Assembly (NCBI RefSeq): GCF_011745665.1
Contig: NZ_CP050253.1
Location: forward strand, 533,418 to 597,417
Source of the DNA: Zophobihabitans entericus
Lineage (GTDB): Bacteria > Pseudomonadota > Gammaproteobacteria > Enterobacterales > Orbaceae
DNA: 64,000 nucleotides
Direction of reading: 5' to 3'
In this document: positions 19,558-33,757 of the stretch, piece after piece
Position numbering within the stretch: the first letter of the stretch is position 1
Layout: each line of letters opens with the position of its first letter
Notes under the pieces: model-generated
What the model was told of the DNA's origin: nothing
Databases searched by the model: none
The model's input: the letters and a program-made list of their open reading frames with translations, nothing else
Translations under genes and position numbers: made by a program

Positions 19558-20581
19558 AGCCTAGTACCTCAACTTTAACCTGATTGTCTTTCAAAAACTC
19601 AATAGCTTGATGAACATTATCATTTTCACCAAGTAGCTCTGTTAACATGATGCCAAATTTCACACCTCCAGCATAATCCATTTGTGCACTGATAATGTTG
19701 TTATCAATGCTGAATTTTTTAGCTGCAGTAGAAAGTAGTGGGGCATCAACAGATTGACCGGTAAATTCTAATTTAAGGATAGGATGACTACCTTCACGAT
19801 ACTCTGGTGTTAGTTTTTCCTGATAATCATCCGGAATGGCCAGATGCAAAGTCGAACGAATAAACTCTCTGGCGATATCAGTTTTAGGGTGAGAGAACAT
19901 CTCACTCACTGATGCCTGTTCTACAAGTTTCCCCTGGCTAATTACTGCCACGCGATCGCAAATCTGTTTCACTACATCCATTTCATGGGTAATAAGTAAA
20001 ATGGTTAAATTAAGTTTGCGATTGATATCTTTGAGTAATTCAAGGATAGAGCGAGTTGTTGCCGGATCAAGTGCACTGGTTGCTTCGTCACAAAGCAATA
20101 CTTTTGGATTACTGGCTAGTGCGCGGGCAATTGCCACACGCTGTTTTTGGCCACCAGATAAATTAGCCGGGTAGACGTTGGTTTTATCGCTAAGTCCGAC
20201 TAGTTCAAGCAGTTCAGTAACACGCTCTTTAATAACTTTTTTCGGTGTACGATCCAGTTCTAAAGGAAAAGCGACGTTTTCAAACACAGTGCGGGAGGCT
20301 AATAAGTTAAAGTGTTGGAAGATCATACTGATCTTTCTACGTACTTTTGTTAGTTGGCTACTGGAAAGTGTTGTCAGATTTTGCCCGTCAACAAAAACGT
20401 TACCAGAAGTAGGGCGCTCGAGCAGATTAATACAACGAATAAGCGTACTCTTACCGGCACCGGATGTACCAATAACACCAAAAATTTGTCCACTTTCAAC
20501 ATGTAAGTTAATCTCATCAAGAGCGTGGATAGGTTTCTTATCCTGATAAAAAACCTTAGATATATTGTCAAGTTTAATCAT
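19550..20581 (-). CDS. metN: Methionine ABC transporter ATP-binding protein MetN
   Basis: MetN drives methionine import. The 343-residue protein has Walker [10 protein letters not shown] (38-46), signature LSGGQKQR, Walker [13 protein letters not shown], an H-loop (LLITHEMD), and a C-terminal NIL/ACT-like domain (about 265-343) that binds methionine and gives trans-inhibition when the cell is replete. It is the first gene of metN-metI-metQ and has a MetJ-controlled promoter upstream. Confidence 0.97.
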   Translation of the reverse strand: MIKLDNISKVFYQDKKPIHALDEINLHVESGQIFGVIGTSGAGKSTLIRCINLLERPTSGNVFVDGQNLTTLSSSQLTKVRRKISMIFQHFNLLASRTVFENVAFPLELDRTPKKVIKERVTELLELVGLSDKTNVYPANLSGGQKQRVAIARALASNPKVLLCDEATSALDPATTRSILELLKDINRKLNLTILLITHEMDVVKQICDRVAVISQGKLVEQASVSEMFSHPKTDIAREFIRSTLHLAIPDDYQEKLTPEYREGSHPILKLEFTGQSVDAPLLSTAAKKFSIDNNIISAQMDYAGGVKFGIMLTELLGENDNVHQAIEFLKDNQVKVEVLGYV

Positions 20582-20611
20582 AGCTTATCTTTTTTTATAA
20601 CTTTGCTCACG

Positions 20612-20640
20612 ATATTAGGATGTCTAGACGTCTAAGTCAA
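20612..20640 (-). promoter_or_regulatory. metNIQ promoter with MetJ boxes in the spacer
   Basis: On the minus strand TTGACT (20635-20640), 17 bases and TAATAT (20612-20617) form a strong promoter. The spacer is occupied by two met boxes, GGATGTCT and AGACGTCT (20618-20633, + strand), the second a perfect consensus; degenerate boxes flank them. MetJ-SAM would block this promoter. Confidence 0.9.
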
Positions 20641-20733
20641 TATCTTAATGTCATAATATTGCAACAATAGTCAAATTAGATTAACCTTTCCTGCGATAAT
20701 TCTTCCTTTAAGTGACAGAGATAACTTTCTACT

Positions 20734-21273
20734 ATGAAACCAGCAATTTTTCTGGATCGTGATGGCACGATTAATATCGATTATAATTATGTACATACTA
20801 TTGATAAGTTCCATTTCATTGATGGAGTGATAGACGCGTGTGCAGAACTGCAAAAGATGGGCTTTTTGTTGGTAATAACGACTAATCAGTCAGGCATCGG
20901 GCGTAAGATCTTTACTCAGGAACAATTTGATCAATTAACTGAATGGATGGATTGGTCACTTGCTGATCGCGGTGTCGAACTTGATGGTATCTATTATTGT
21001 CCTCATGCACCTGAAGATGGTGAGTGTGAATGTCGTAAGCCTGGTCCTGGAATGCTTTTAACTGCAGCTAAAGATTTAAAGATCGATGTGGCTAACTCTT
21101 ATATGGTTGGTGATCGCGTGTCAGATTTAAGAGCAGGTCGTAGTGCCGGAGTAAAAAGAACGGTTTTAGTCAAAACCGGAGATGCGATTACACCAGAGGC
21201 TGAAAGTGAAGCTGACTGGATTATTGATAGTTTGGCAGATTTGCCGGCTAAAATTAAAGCATCTGGTAAATAA
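20734..21273 (+). CDS. gmhB: D-glycero-beta-D-manno-heptose-1,7-bisphosphate 7-phosphatase
   Basis: GmhB removes the 7-phosphate in ADP-heptose synthesis for the LPS inner core. The 179-residue HAD phosphatase has motif [10 protein letters not shown] (6-14), motif [11 protein letters not shown], a zinc loop [15 protein letters not shown] (Cys-His-Cys-Cys) and motif [14 protein letters not shown]. Its place between metN (divergent) and the rrn operon is the same as in E. coli. Confidence 0.96.
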   Translation: MKPAIFLDRDGTINIDYNYVHTIDKFHFIDGVIDACAELQKMGFLLVITTNQSGIGRKIFTQEQFDQLTEWMDWSLADRGVELDGIYYCPHAPEDGECECRKPGPGMLLTAAKDLKIDVANSYMVGDRVSDLRAGRSAGVKRTVLVKTGDAITPEAESEADWIIDSLADLPAKIKASGK

Positions 21274-21301
21274 TCGTCTATAATTACAATCGAAGATTCC
21301 C

Positions 21302-21347
21302 AAAAAGGCTTGTAGTTAATATTCACAAGCCTTTTTGCTTATTTTTA
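21302..21347 (+). terminator. Intrinsic terminator after gmhB
   Basis: AAAAAGGCTTGT (21302-21313) pairs with ACAAGCCTTTTT (21325-21336), followed by GCTTATTTTT. It isolates the rrn operon from gmhB. Confidence 0.92.
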
Positions 21348-21424
21348 TACTGGACAATTTACTCAATCAGACATCTTTCCTGATTAAACAATCGGCAGTT
21401 AAGTGTAAATTGCTACTTTTCATG

Positions 21425-21452
21425 TTGATCTTCATTAAAAGATATTTATAAT
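21425..21452 (+). promoter_or_regulatory. rrn promoter P1
   Basis: TTGATC (21425-21430), 16 bases, TATAAT (21447-21452), then the discriminator GCGCCTCC, which closely resembles that of E. coli rrn P1 promoters, the target of ppGpp/DksA control. Confidence 0.88.
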
Positions 21453-21554
21453 GCGCCTCCACGTTATCGAGTTACCGAAAATGTTTTCGAAAGGAATAAA
21501 TTTGAAGTAACAAATCAGTACATAAAAATATTTAAGATTTTTCTTAAAAATGTA

Positions 21555-21583
21555 TTGACGATAGAAAACAAGGAGCGTAATAT
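21555..21583 (+). promoter_or_regulatory. rrn promoter P2
   Basis: TTGACG (21555-21560), 17 bases and TAATAT (21578-21583), about 130 bases after P1, with an AT-rich stretch upstream that could act as an UP element. Confidence 0.85.
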
Positions 21584-21630
21584 ACGCAGCCCTTGGACAG
21601 CGAAAGTTGAGAAGACTTTGAATGCGCTGT

Positions 21631-21643
21631 CAGCTCTTTAAAA
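21631..21643 (+). promoter_or_regulatory. rrn leader boxA-like antitermination site
   Basis: AGCTCTTTAAAAA in the leader resembles boxA (TGCTCTTTAACAA), followed by the conserved rrn leader segment GACAATCTGTGTGGGCACT. Confidence 0.65.
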
Positions 21644-21780
21644 ACTTGAACAGACAATCTGTGTGGGCACTTACAGGACGAAAAAATATAGTCTACGGAC
21701 TTAAAAATTAAGTCTTGATGAGTGACACAAGAATCATTTGAAATGAAATTTATGTCAACATTCATTGAGCATCAAACTTT

Positions 21781-23319
<1,539 letters not shown>

Positions 23320-23376
23320 CTACGAGATTCTGTAAGTGTTCACACAGATTGTTTGTTTAAAAAATACGTTGTCGAG

Positions 23377-23452
23377 GTCCCCTTCGTCTAGAGGCCTAGG
23401 ACATCGCCCTTTCACGGCGGTAACAGGGGTTCGAATCCCCTAGGGGACGCCA
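23377..23452 (+). tRNA. tRNA-Glu (TTC anticodon) in the 16S-23S spacer
   Basis: This 76-base tRNA has encoded CCA. The anticodon TTC is at 23411-23413, the acceptor pair is GTCCCCT/AGGGGAC, and the T-loop is GTTCGAATC. It differs at only a few positions from the E. coli spacer tRNA-Glu. It is the only tRNA in the spacer. Confidence 0.98.
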
Positions 23453-23600
23453 TTATCTTGTGAATTATCAGAAATGATAAAGATAATGACATTGAGTAGT
23501 GATTCTGATGAATTTCAGGTATCTCAATGAGACTGACAACGGAACTTATCTCAAAGCACATTATGCATTACTAAGATGTCTAAGTGTGTTGTGAGATAAT

Positions 23601-23613
23601 TGCTCTTTAACAA
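23601..23613 (+). promoter_or_regulatory. Spacer boxA antitermination site
   Basis: TGCTCTTTAACAA is the exact boxA sequence known from rrn spacers, upstream of 23S. It binds the NusB-S10 complex and keeps polymerase elongating. Confidence 0.9.
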
Positions 23614-23746
23614 TATGGAACAAGCTGAAAAAATAACGAGTTCTCGAGCTGGTTGTGCGGTGTGTATTGGTATTTTTATTGATACGTGCGGTATGACAGA
23701 GTAAGAGAGAAGACTTATAGCTGTTAGAGACATCTAAGAGTTGTAA

Positions 23747-26644
<2,898 letters not shown>

Positions 26645-26773
26645 CAACTCTGAGGTGTTTTTGACGATAAGTGAAGACGCTGAGGGTTGACTTGTTATGT
26701 TGATATGGGGTAGCGCAGGCTATCGAGAGTATCATGACTCAGCTTGTTTTATGTTGAAGAGACAGACGGAATA

Positions 26774-26892
26774 TGTCTGGCTGCGATAACGCAATGGTCC
26801 CACCTGATCCCATGCCGAACTCAGAAGTGAAACGTTGTGGTGCCGATGGTAGTGTGGGGAGTCCCCATGTGAGAGTAGGGAACAGCCAGGCT
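26774..26892 (+). rRNA. rrf: 5S ribosomal RNA, copy 1
   Basis: This copy has about 119 bases. Helix I pairs GTCTGGCTG with CAGCCAGGC (one G-U). The core CCCACCTGATCCCATGCCGA and GAACTCAGAAGTGAAACG is standard. Confidence 0.96.
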
Positions 26893-26973
26893 TTTATAAA
26901 GTAAGAACTTGGATTAGACCGAGTTTTAATTAAGATCCAATTACCGCTTGTAATTGTTGATATGACCAGAATA

Positions 26974-27092
26974 TGTCTGGATGCAATAACGCAATGGTCC
27001 CACCTGATCCCATGCCGAACTCAGAAGTGAAACGTTGTGGTGCCGATGGTAGTGTGGGGAGTCCCCATGTGAGAGTAGGGAACATCCAGACT
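26974..27092 (+). rRNA. rrf: 5S ribosomal RNA, copy 2 (tandem duplicate)
   Basis: It lies exactly 200 bases downstream of copy 1 with an identical core. Helix I is changed on both sides (GTCTGGATG with CATCCAGAC), so pairing is kept and complete. The spacer between the copies holds no tRNA. Confidence 0.96.
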
Positions 27093-27105
27093 TTTATATA
27101 CGAAT

Positions 27106-27132
27106 AGCCCAGTTATTTAGCTGGGCTTTTTT
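27106..27132 (+). terminator. rrn operon terminator
   Basis: AGCCCAG (27106-27112), an 8-base loop, CTGGGCT (27121-27127) and a T-run after the second 5S copy. Confidence 0.93.
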
Positions 27133-27295
27133 ACGTCTGTATATTTTATTATTTTCCCACTTTCCATAGTTCTCTCTATGAAACAAATTAATGGAAAATT
27201 CTATAAAAATCAAAAGGTAACACTTAATTTTTGAGTAAATACTGAGTACAATAGAGATCTTTTATACAACTAATTTCAATCAATCTAATGGCTAA

Positions 27296-27820
27296 ATGAT
27301 GACCGACTATTTATATTGGATTATCCAGGGTATTGGTATACTCGGTTATGTTGTTGGCGTGAGCGCTTTTTTACAACGTAGCGATCAGGCTTTTCGTCGT
27401 CAGCTAACCGTTGTCAGTGTGATTTTAGCTATTCATTATATTATGCTTGGCGCTTATGCGGCCGGTATTACCAGTTTAATTAGTGCATTTCGTAATTTAG
27501 CTGCCTCCTATACCCGCAGTATTTGGGTTATGTTTCTCTTTATTGCGCTTATGTGGGGAATGGCATGGCCAACAATTTCTCATCCTTTGCAATATCTCAC
27601 CGTTATTGGCACTTCTCTTGTAACATATGCTATTTTTCGTCTGAATGGAATGAAAATGCGCTTTGTTATCCTGCTTAGTAGTCTGATGTGGATTATTCAT
27701 AATATCTGGGCTGGATCAATTGGTGGAGGCGCTGTTGAGATTACTTTTGCTATTGTTAATATTGTCACTATTTACCGACTGGCACGTCACTCTAAAGTCG
27801 CAAATGAAATCATCAAATAA
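27296..27820 (+). CDS. ygjV: YgjV-family inner-membrane protein
   Basis: The 174-residue protein has about five or six hydrophobic segments and the pattern GYVVGVSAFLQRSDQAFRRQ at the N-terminus with IHNIWAGSIGGGAVEITFAI near the C-terminus, as in the YgjV (Imp-YgjV) family. Function is unknown. Two adjacent ATG codons (27296, 27299) could start it. It lies between the rrn terminator and rppH and is probably transcribed alone. Confidence 0.8.
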   Translation: MMTDYLYWIIQGIGILGYVVGVSAFLQRSDQAFRRQLTVVSVILAIHYIMLGAYAAGITSLISAFRNLAASYTRSIWVMFLFIALMWGMAWPTISHPLQYLTVIGTSLVTYAIFRLNGMKMRFVILLSSLMWIIHNIWAGSIGGGAVEITFAIVNIVTIYRLARHSKVANEIIK

Positions 27821-27919
27821 TTCTATTTAAGTAATTATTTTTGAATATTGGGTTTACCTCTTCCCTGTAGTATGAAACAATCTGTCCTAAATTAAAGCTT
27901 ATCTTTTTTGAGGTAGTCA

Positions 27920-28552
27920 GTGATCGATAATGATGGCTACCGTCCGAATGTAGGAATTGTGATTTGTAATCGACATGGACAAGTACTGTGGGCTCGTCGT
28001 AACGGGCAGAATTCGTGGCAATTTCCTCAGGGCGGAATAAACCAAAATGAATCCCCTGAACAAGCGATGTTTAGGGAACTGAATGAAGAAGTTGGATTAA
28101 CACCCAAAGACGTTAAAATTTTATCAGTAACAACAGGCTGGTTGCGTTATAAGCTGCCAAAAAGAATGATCCGTTGGGAAAATACACCAGTGTGTATTGG
28201 ACAAAAACAAAAATGGTTTCTGCTTGAGTTAGTTTCTGATAAGTCAGCGATTAATTTAACTGTCAGCCCGACACCAGAATTTGATGACTGGCGCTGGGTG
28301 AGTTATTGGTATCCTATTCGTCAGGTTATCGCTTTTAAACGAGATGTGTATCGTAAAGCGATGAAAGAGTTTGCTGCGACTGTTTTTGGTATTCAGATTA
28401 TGCAGAATATTGAAGATATTCCGGTTCAACAAGTCACTCAGCCGAGTAAACCATACGAGCAAAATAATCGTCAGAACCGTCCGACTAAACAGCGGTTGAA
28501 TTTCTTTGCGCGTAAACGTCATAACCGAAACAGAAATACAGAGAAAGCATGA
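27920..28552 (+). CDS. rppH: RNA pyrophosphohydrolase RppH (GTG start)
   Basis: RppH removes pyrophosphate from 5' ends of mRNA and so starts RNase E decay. The start is GTG at 27920, with GAGG six bases before it; the protein then reads [16 protein letters not shown] as in E. coli. The Nudix box runs [23 protein letters not shown] (about 38-60). Further family runs are [10 protein letters not shown] and [18 protein letters not shown]. At 210 residues it has a longer, Gln/Asn/Arg-rich tail than E. coli (176). The stop overlaps the lgt start by four bases; ptsP, which separates them in E. coli, is absent. Confidence 0.97.
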   Translation: MIDNDGYRPNVGIVICNRHGQVLWARRNGQNSWQFPQGGINQNESPEQAMFRELNEEVGLTPKDVKILSVTTGWLRYKLPKRMIRWENTPVCIGQKQKWFLLELVSDKSAINLTVSPTPEFDDWRWVSYWYPIRQVIAFKRDVYRKAMKEFAATVFGIQIMQNIEDIPVQQVTQPSKPYEQNNRQNRPTKQRLNFFARKRHNRNRNTEKA

Positions 28553-29436
28553 CTAAATACCTAGATTTTCCTCAGATTGATCCTATCGCAATTCAAATTG
28601 GCCCTGTTTCTGTACACTGGTATGGACTTATGTATCTGGTTGGAATTGTATTTGCTTTATGGCTTTCTAAACGTCGGGCAAACAGGCCAAATAGTGGCTG
28701 GAAGGCCTCTGAAGCTGAAAATCTGCTCTTTTGGGGATTCTTAGGTATTCTGCTAGGTGGTCGAATCGGTTATGTACTGTTCTATAATTTTAAAACCTTT
28801 TTAAGTGAGCCTTCAGTGATGTTCCGTGTATGGGAAGGCGGTATGTCGTTCCATGGCGGTTTAATTGGTTCATTGGTCGTGATGGCTATTTTTGCTAAGA
28901 AAACCAACCGACTATTTTTTCAGGTAGCAGATTTTATTGCTCCTTTGATTCCTTTTGGACTTGGCGCAGGGCGCCTGGGGAATTTTATTAATGGCGAACT
29001 GTGGGGACGACCTACAGATTCAGCAATAGGGATGATCTTCCCTCATTCTGAAATGGCTGATTTAGGTTTTGTGAAGACACATACAGACTGGCTTTCTCTG
29101 TTTACTGAACTAGGCGGGCATCTGCCACGTCATCCCTCACAACTCTATGAATTAGTATTAGAAGGTGTCGTGCTGTTTATTATCTTAAATCTATTTATTC
29201 GAAAGCAAAGACCAATTGGTAGTGTCTCTGGTTTATTCTTATTATTATACGGAGTATTTCGTTTTGCCGTTGAGTTCTTCCGTCAGCCGGATGAACAGCT
29301 TGGCTTATTTGGTGACTTCATCAGTATGGGGCAAATTCTTTCCCTGCCGATGATTATTTTAGGTATAGTATTTATTTTCTATGCTTACAAATATCCAAAT
29401 GGTTTTAAAATTCGAATTGGTTCTTGGTCATTTTAA
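28549..29436 (+). CDS. lgt: Phosphatidylglycerol-prolipoprotein diacylglyceryl transferase
   Basis: Lgt attaches diacylglycerol to the lipobox Cys of prolipoproteins in the inner membrane (MetQ here is a likely client). The 295-residue protein has seven membrane segments, [10 protein letters not shown] at the N-terminus, SFHGGLIG, and the signature [18 protein letters not shown]. It overlaps rppH by four bases and precedes thyA by 21, the lgt-thyA pair known from E. coli. Confidence 0.97.
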   Translation: MTKYLDFPQIDPIAIQIGPVSVHWYGLMYLVGIVFALWLSKRRANRPNSGWKASEAENLLFWGFLGILLGGRIGYVLFYNFKTFLSEPSVMFRVWEGGMSFHGGLIGSLVVMAIFAKKTNRLFFQVADFIAPLIPFGLGAGRLGNFINGELWGRPTDSAIGMIFPHSEMADLGFVKTHTDWLSLFTELGGHLPRHPSQLYELVLEGVVLFIILNLFIRKQRPIGSVSGLFLLLYGVFRFAVEFFRQPDEQLGLFGDFISMGQILSLPMIILGIVFIFYAYKYPNGFKIRIGSWSF

Positions 29437-29457
29437 ACGCGTTTATAGGATTAAAAA

Positions 29458-30252
29458 ATGAAACAATATTTAGCACTTATGCAAAAAATTTTAGACGAGG
29501 GAACACCAAAGTCTGATCGTACAGGTACTGGTACATTGTCTATTTTTGGTCATCAAATGCGTTTTAACCTACAGGAAGGTTTCCCGCTTGTGACCACTAA
29601 AAAATGTCATCTGCGTTCTATCATTCACGAACTATTATGGTTCCTGAAGGGTGATACTAATGTTGCTTATCTGCACGATAACAAAGTTACTATCTGGGAT
29701 GAATGGGCTGATGAAAATGGCGATTTAGGTCCTGTATATGGTAAACAGTGGCGTTCATGGGGTGCGGCAGATGGTCGTAAAATTGACCAGATTTCACAAA
29801 TGATCGACCAGATTAAAGGCAATCCTGATTCTCGCCGTATTATTGTTTCTGCCTGGAACGTCGGTGAACTTGATCAGATGGCTCTGGCTCCTTGTCATGC
29901 CTTCTTCCAGTTCTATGTGGCTGATGGAAAACTATCATGTCAGCTATATCAACGTTCTTGTGATGTATTCTTAGGTTTACCATTCAATATTGCCAGTTAC
30001 TCATTACTGGTTTATATGGTGGCACAGCAGTGTGATTTAGAAGTCGGAGACTTTGTTTGGACTGGTGGTGATACCCATCTTTATTCTAATCACATGGAAC
30101 AGACTCATTTACAATTAACTCGTGAGCCACGCCCGTTACCAAAACTGGTGATTAAGCGTAAGCCACCTTCAATCTTTGATTATACTTTCGAAGATTTTGA
30201 AATCGTTGGCTATGATCCACATCCTGCGATTAAAGCACCAGTAGCAATATAA
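29458..30252 (+). CDS. thyA: Thymidylate synthase
   Basis: ThyA methylates dUMP to dTMP with methylene-THF. The 264-residue product is the standard length. It has [11 protein letters not shown] near the N-terminus, the catalytic Cys146 in [12 protein letters not shown], and the folate/dUMP loop [19 protein letters not shown]. It ends the rppH-lgt-thyA run and is followed by a hairpin shared with the convergent gene. Confidence 0.98.
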   Translation: MKQYLALMQKILDEGTPKSDRTGTGTLSIFGHQMRFNLQEGFPLVTTKKCHLRSIIHELLWFLKGDTNVAYLHDNKVTIWDEWADENGDLGPVYGKQWRSWGAADGRKIDQISQMIDQIKGNPDSRRIIVSAWNVGELDQMALAPCHAFFQFYVADGKLSCQLYQRSCDVFLGLPFNIASYSLLVYMVAQQCDLEVGDFVWTGGDTHLYSNHMEQTHLQLTREPRPLPKLVIKRKPPSIFDYTFEDFEIVGYDPHPAIKAPVAI

Positions 30253-30263
30253 AATATTCAATA

Positions 30264-30293
30264 AAATCAAAGGGTTATAAATCCCTTTGATTT
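30264..30293. terminator. Terminator hairpin between thyA and the convergent membrane-protein gene
   Basis: AAATCAAAGGG (30264-30274) pairs with CCCTTTGATTT (30283-30293), 11 pairs and an 8-base loop. The left arm plus loop start AAATCAAAGGGTTA is found again, unpaired, at 53435-53448. Confidence 0.82.
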
Positions 30294-30320
30294 CTATATA
30301 TCCTCATATTTTTCAAATAA

Positions 30321-31307
30321 TTAGCTAATTAACTGTGCACTTTGTAGTGTTTGTCTTTGTATCTGATTTGATTGTGGCTCTAAACGAGAGAATAGGCGTT
30401 TGGTCATCATATAGTTAATAAGTATCGTCACAATAAATGAGAGAATTACGATAGCCAGAACTGCTACCAGTATAGCTGGATCAATACCATAGTAGATTGA
30501 ATACCTGAAATTATTGATGAACATGAAGAAGAGCAATATTGCCAGTATAATGTTAATTAGGAATTGTAGAAGAAATGACAGTAGTACACCGCCCACAATC
30601 TTACCACTATAAACTTTAGTTAATCTGCCCGGGAACTGAGTGTAGGTAACGGCAAAGATAATAAGGCCACAGATAACATTACAAATCATTGAATAATAAA
30701 CATATTCTGTATTATTTGCACTGCTATTATTATAGCTATAACCATAGTTATAACCTAATATAGAAATAAGGTTAATAGTGAACTGAGAGATACAGAAATA
30801 TATAGCAACTGTAAGCAACAAGTACAGAAAACGATTCTTAGCTGCTGCACTGCTGACAGTAGAATTATTACTTTGTCCCGCATGGGTGAGTGGCAGGAAG
30901 ATTAGGCATAAGAAAACAGTAATAATAATTGATGGAATAAAACTAATTGCAGAAAAGCCTATTAGCACACTTATTGCTTGTTCCGTATCTCCTGACTCCA
31001 GTATTTGGCTAAATACGATCATTTTTCCATAGTTAACCAGACGATATAATAAACCCTGAATTACACCTATGATAAGTGCTGTAATGATATTAATCGAACT
31101 TAATGTATATCGTCTGTATTGATTGAAGAATAAGCAGCAGATGATAAAGATTAATAAGTTGTGCAGTATTGTGCCGTAACCAGACAAAAATCTTGCAATG
31201 CTGGTTAAACTAAGCGGATTGTTCAATCCCATCATGACGAGATTGGTAACGATATAAGCAATATTAACCAGTATTGGCAGTTTAAATATTGAATTAGTTT
31301 GTTGCAT
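30321..31307 (-). CDS. Unrecognised multi-pass membrane protein, 328 residues
   Basis: I do not recognise the family. The protein is rich in Ile, Leu, Ser, Asn and Tyr, with about eight hydrophobic segments (starting near 10, 45, 75, 110, 163, 210, 237 and 280) and a polar, Gln/Ser-rich C-terminal tail. A Tyr/Asn/Ser-rich loop lies around 186-208. No transport or enzyme motif is visible. It stands alone between a thyA terminator and the qorA terminator and could be lineage-specific. Confidence 0.7.
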   Translation of the reverse strand: MQQTNSIFKLPILVNIAYIVTNLVMMGLNNPLSLTSIARFLSGYGTILHNLLIFIICCLFFNQYRRYTLSSINIITALIIGVIQGLLYRLVNYGKMIVFSQILESGDTEQAISVLIGFSAISFIPSIIITVFLCLIFLPLTHAGQSNNSTVSSAAAKNRFLYLLLTVAIYFCISQFTINLISILGYNYGYSYNNSSANNTEYVYYSMICNVICGLIIFAVTYTQFPGRLTKVYSGKIVGGVLLSFLLQFLINIILAILLFFMFINNFRYSIYYGIDPAILVAVLAIVILSFIVTILINYMMTKRLFSRLEPQSNQIQRQTLQSAQLIS

Positions 31308-31332
31308 GAGTCACCCATCATTGATGCTTAAA

Positions 31333-31356
31333 ATGGCAGGGAACAGTGCCTGCCAT
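31333..31356 (-). terminator. Terminator after qorA (minus strand)
   Basis: ATGGCAGG (31333-31340) and CCTGCCAT (31349-31356) form an 8-bp stem; on the minus strand it is followed by TTTTAAG. It separates the xseA-qorA unit from the next minus-strand gene. Confidence 0.7.
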
Positions 31357-31413
31357 ATTGGTTATAATTATTATTTTATTAATACATTAAATATTGTTAT
31401 GCAGCTTAATCTA

Positions 31414-32397
31414 TTAAGGTATTAATAGACTTGAACCGCTGGTTTTTCGATTTTGCAGCATTGTGTGTGCATGTGCTGCGTCTTTTAAAGCAAACTTCTG
31501 GTTTTCATTCACATCCACTTTAATTGCACCTGAAGCGATTAAAGCAAAGAGGTGATCGGCTGCTGCCTGTAGCTGTTGTTTACTCGTAATATAGCCATAA
31601 AGAGAAGGGCGCGTTACATATAAGCAGCCTTTTTGGTTTAAAATACCTAAATCAACTCCAGTCACTGCACCTGATGAGTTACCAAAGCTCACCATCAGCC
31701 CACGCACTTTTAAGCAATCCAGCGAAGTTAGCCACATATCCTTACCGACTGAATCGTAAACGACATTCACCTTTTGGTTATCGGTGAGTTCTAGCACACG
31801 TTTAACCACATCTTCCGTTTTATAGTTAATCACTTCCCAGGCACCAGCTTGTTTAGCCAGTTCTGCTTTTTCTGCTGAACCGACAGTGCCGATCATTTTA
31901 GCACCTAATGATTTTGCCCATTGGCTGGCAATCAAACCAACACCACCTGCAGCTGCATGAAACAGGAATTTTTCATCTTTTTTAACCTGATAAGTCATGG
32001 TTAACAGATAATAAACAGTTAAACCTTTTAAAAGTGAAGCCGCGGCTTGTTCAAAGCTAACATTTGCAGGCAGTATGACGACTTTAGTTGAGTCAACAGT
32101 ATGATACTGCGAATAAGCACCAAGCGCTGACTGACAATAAGCCACCCGATCTCCTACTTTTAAATCAGTCACATTCTTACCCACTTGCTCAACAATACCG
32201 GCAGCTTCTGTTCCAAGCCCCGATGGCAGACTTGGTACCGGATATAACCCTGAACGAACATAAGTTTCAATATAATTTAAACCAATCGCTTTATTTTGAA
32301 TAAGGACTTCATTATCCCCTGGCACTCTGGGTGTAAAGTCAACATATTGTAATACATCCGCTGTACCATAATTAGAAAACTGAATGCGTTTAGCCAT
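31414..32397 (-). CDS. qorA: NADPH-dependent quinone oxidoreductase (zeta-crystallin type)
   Basis: The 327-residue medium-chain reductase matches E. coli Qor throughout: [36 protein letters not shown], the nucleotide-binding run [27 protein letters not shown], and [15 protein letters not shown]. It lacks the catalytic zinc ligands of alcohol dehydrogenases, as expected. Its ATG overlaps the end of xseA by eight bases, implying translational coupling. Confidence 0.95.
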   Translation of the reverse strand: MAKRIQFSNYGTADVLQYVDFTPRVPGDNEVLIQNKAIGLNYIETYVRSGLYPVPSLPSGLGTEAAGIVEQVGKNVTDLKVGDRVAYCQSALGAYSQYHTVDSTKVVILPANVSFEQAAASLLKGLTVYYLLTMTYQVKKDEKFLFHAAAGGVGLIASQWAKSLGAKMIGTVGSAEKAELAKQAGAWEVINYKTEDVVKRVLELTDNQKVNVVYDSVGKDMWLTSLDCLKVRGLMVSFGNSSGAVTGVDLGILNQKGCLYVTRPSLYGYITSKQQLQAAADHLFALIASGAIKVDVNENQKFALKDAAHAHTMLQNRKTSGSSLLIP

Positions 32398-33739
32398 GAT
32401 CCTTCTCCTGAATGTCTGTGACTTGACTGGTAATTACGCCGTGAGCAATCTGAGTGGTTAAGGTATCGCCTACGGTAACTTGTTGCATATTTTGAATAAC
32501 ATGATTTTTGGTCGTTGTGATCGAGTAGCCACGATCAAGCGTGGCAAGCGGGCTCACGCTATTAAGTTGAGAGCTGAGCAGACCAAACTTGTGTTTTGCC
32601 TGAGTCATTTTACTGGTCAGTGCTGCACTCAGTTGATGTTGTCTTTGTTGTAATCGTTGTTGATATTGTGATAACTGGCGCTGTGGTGAGAGTCGTTTTA
32701 GTTGTGACTCATAACGATTAAAGATATTTTTTTGCTGATTAATTCTGGTCTGAACGATCTCTGTCAGACGGGTTTGCAATTTGAGTAAACTGGTTTGCTG
32801 ACGGGCTAATTTCACCTGTGGATGTTGTTGCTGTAAACGGTGAAAGATTTTAGTTAACCTTTCACGTTTTTGCATCAGGTAATAATCCATTGCCATAGAT
32901 AGATGTTGTTGTTGCACGCGCAGGCGTTTTAGTTGTTCCTGTTTATCTTTACTGACCAGTTCTGCTGCAGCTGATGGAGTTGGGGCTCGTAAGTCGGCAA
33001 TAAAATCAGCGATGGTAAAATCGATCTCATGCCCGACAGCACTAATGATTGGCAGCTGGCTGGCAAAGATAGCTCTGGCGACAATCTCCTCATTAAATGG
33101 CCACAGGTCTTCGAGCGAGCCACCACCCCGCCCGACAATCAGTACATCACATTCGTTACGCTGATTAGCCAGCTGAATCATTTTAGCAATTTGTGGAGCG
33201 GCTTCATTACCTTGTACCAGCGTCGGATAGATAATGACATTCAGGCTCGGGTCTCTTCTTCTTAGAATCTGTAAAATATCGTGTAAGGCAGCACCGGTTG
33301 CAGAAGTGACTACACCAACAGTTCGAATGAGCTCAGGTAAAGGCTTCTTATGGTAAGTTTCAAAAAGACCTTCATCCTGTAGCTTTTGTTTTAGTTGTTC
33401 AAAACGCTGTTGCAGCAGGCCGGTACCTGCGGCTTGTAACCTATCAACCACCAGTTGATATTCACCTCTGGCTTCGTACAATGTGACCGTTGCTCTGATT
33501 AAGACTTGCTGACCATTAGCAGGGGTAAAACCAGTACGGAAATTACTATTGCGAAACATGGCACAGCGTACCTGAGCTAAATCATCTTTTAAGGTAAAGT
33601 ACCAGTGTCCGGAAGAAGGCTTAGAAAAGTTAGAGATTTCCCCAATCAGCCAAATTTGGCCAATGGCATCGGCAAGCAGATCTTTAACCATCTGGTTAAG
33701 ATCTTTAACGGACAGGATATTACTGTTTTCTAAAGCCAT
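32390..33739 (-). CDS. xseA: Exodeoxyribonuclease VII large subunit
   Basis: XseA with XseB forms exonuclease VII, which degrades single-stranded DNA from both ends. The 449-residue product has an N-terminal OB domain (about 5-100, [20 protein letters not shown]), the catalytic domain with [38 protein letters not shown] and [14 protein letters not shown], and a long Gln-rich coiled coil (about 270-400). No xseB is in the window. Confidence 0.96.
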   Translation of the reverse strand: MALENSNILSVKDLNQMVKDLLADAIGQIWLIGEISNFSKPSSGHWYFTLKDDLAQVRCAMFRNSNFRTGFTPANGQQVLIRATVTLYEARGEYQLVVDRLQAAGTGLLQQRFEQLKQKLQDEGLFETYHKKPLPELIRTVGVVTSATGAALHDILQILRRRDPSLNVIIYPTLVQGNEAAPQIAKMIQLANQRNECDVLIVGRGGGSLEDLWPFNEEIVARAIFASQLPIISAVGHEIDFTIADFIADLRAPTPSAAAELVSKDKQEQLKRLRVQQQHLSMAMDYYLMQKRERLTKIFHRLQQQHPQVKLARQQTSLLKLQTRLTEIVQTRINQQKNIFNRYESQLKRLSPQRQLSQYQQRLQQRQHQLSAALTSKMTQAKHKFGLLSSQLNSVSPLATLDRGYSITTTKNHVIQNMQQVTVGDTLTTQIAHGVITSQVTDIQEKDHG

Positions 33740-33757
33740 AATAATTTTATTTCGTCG

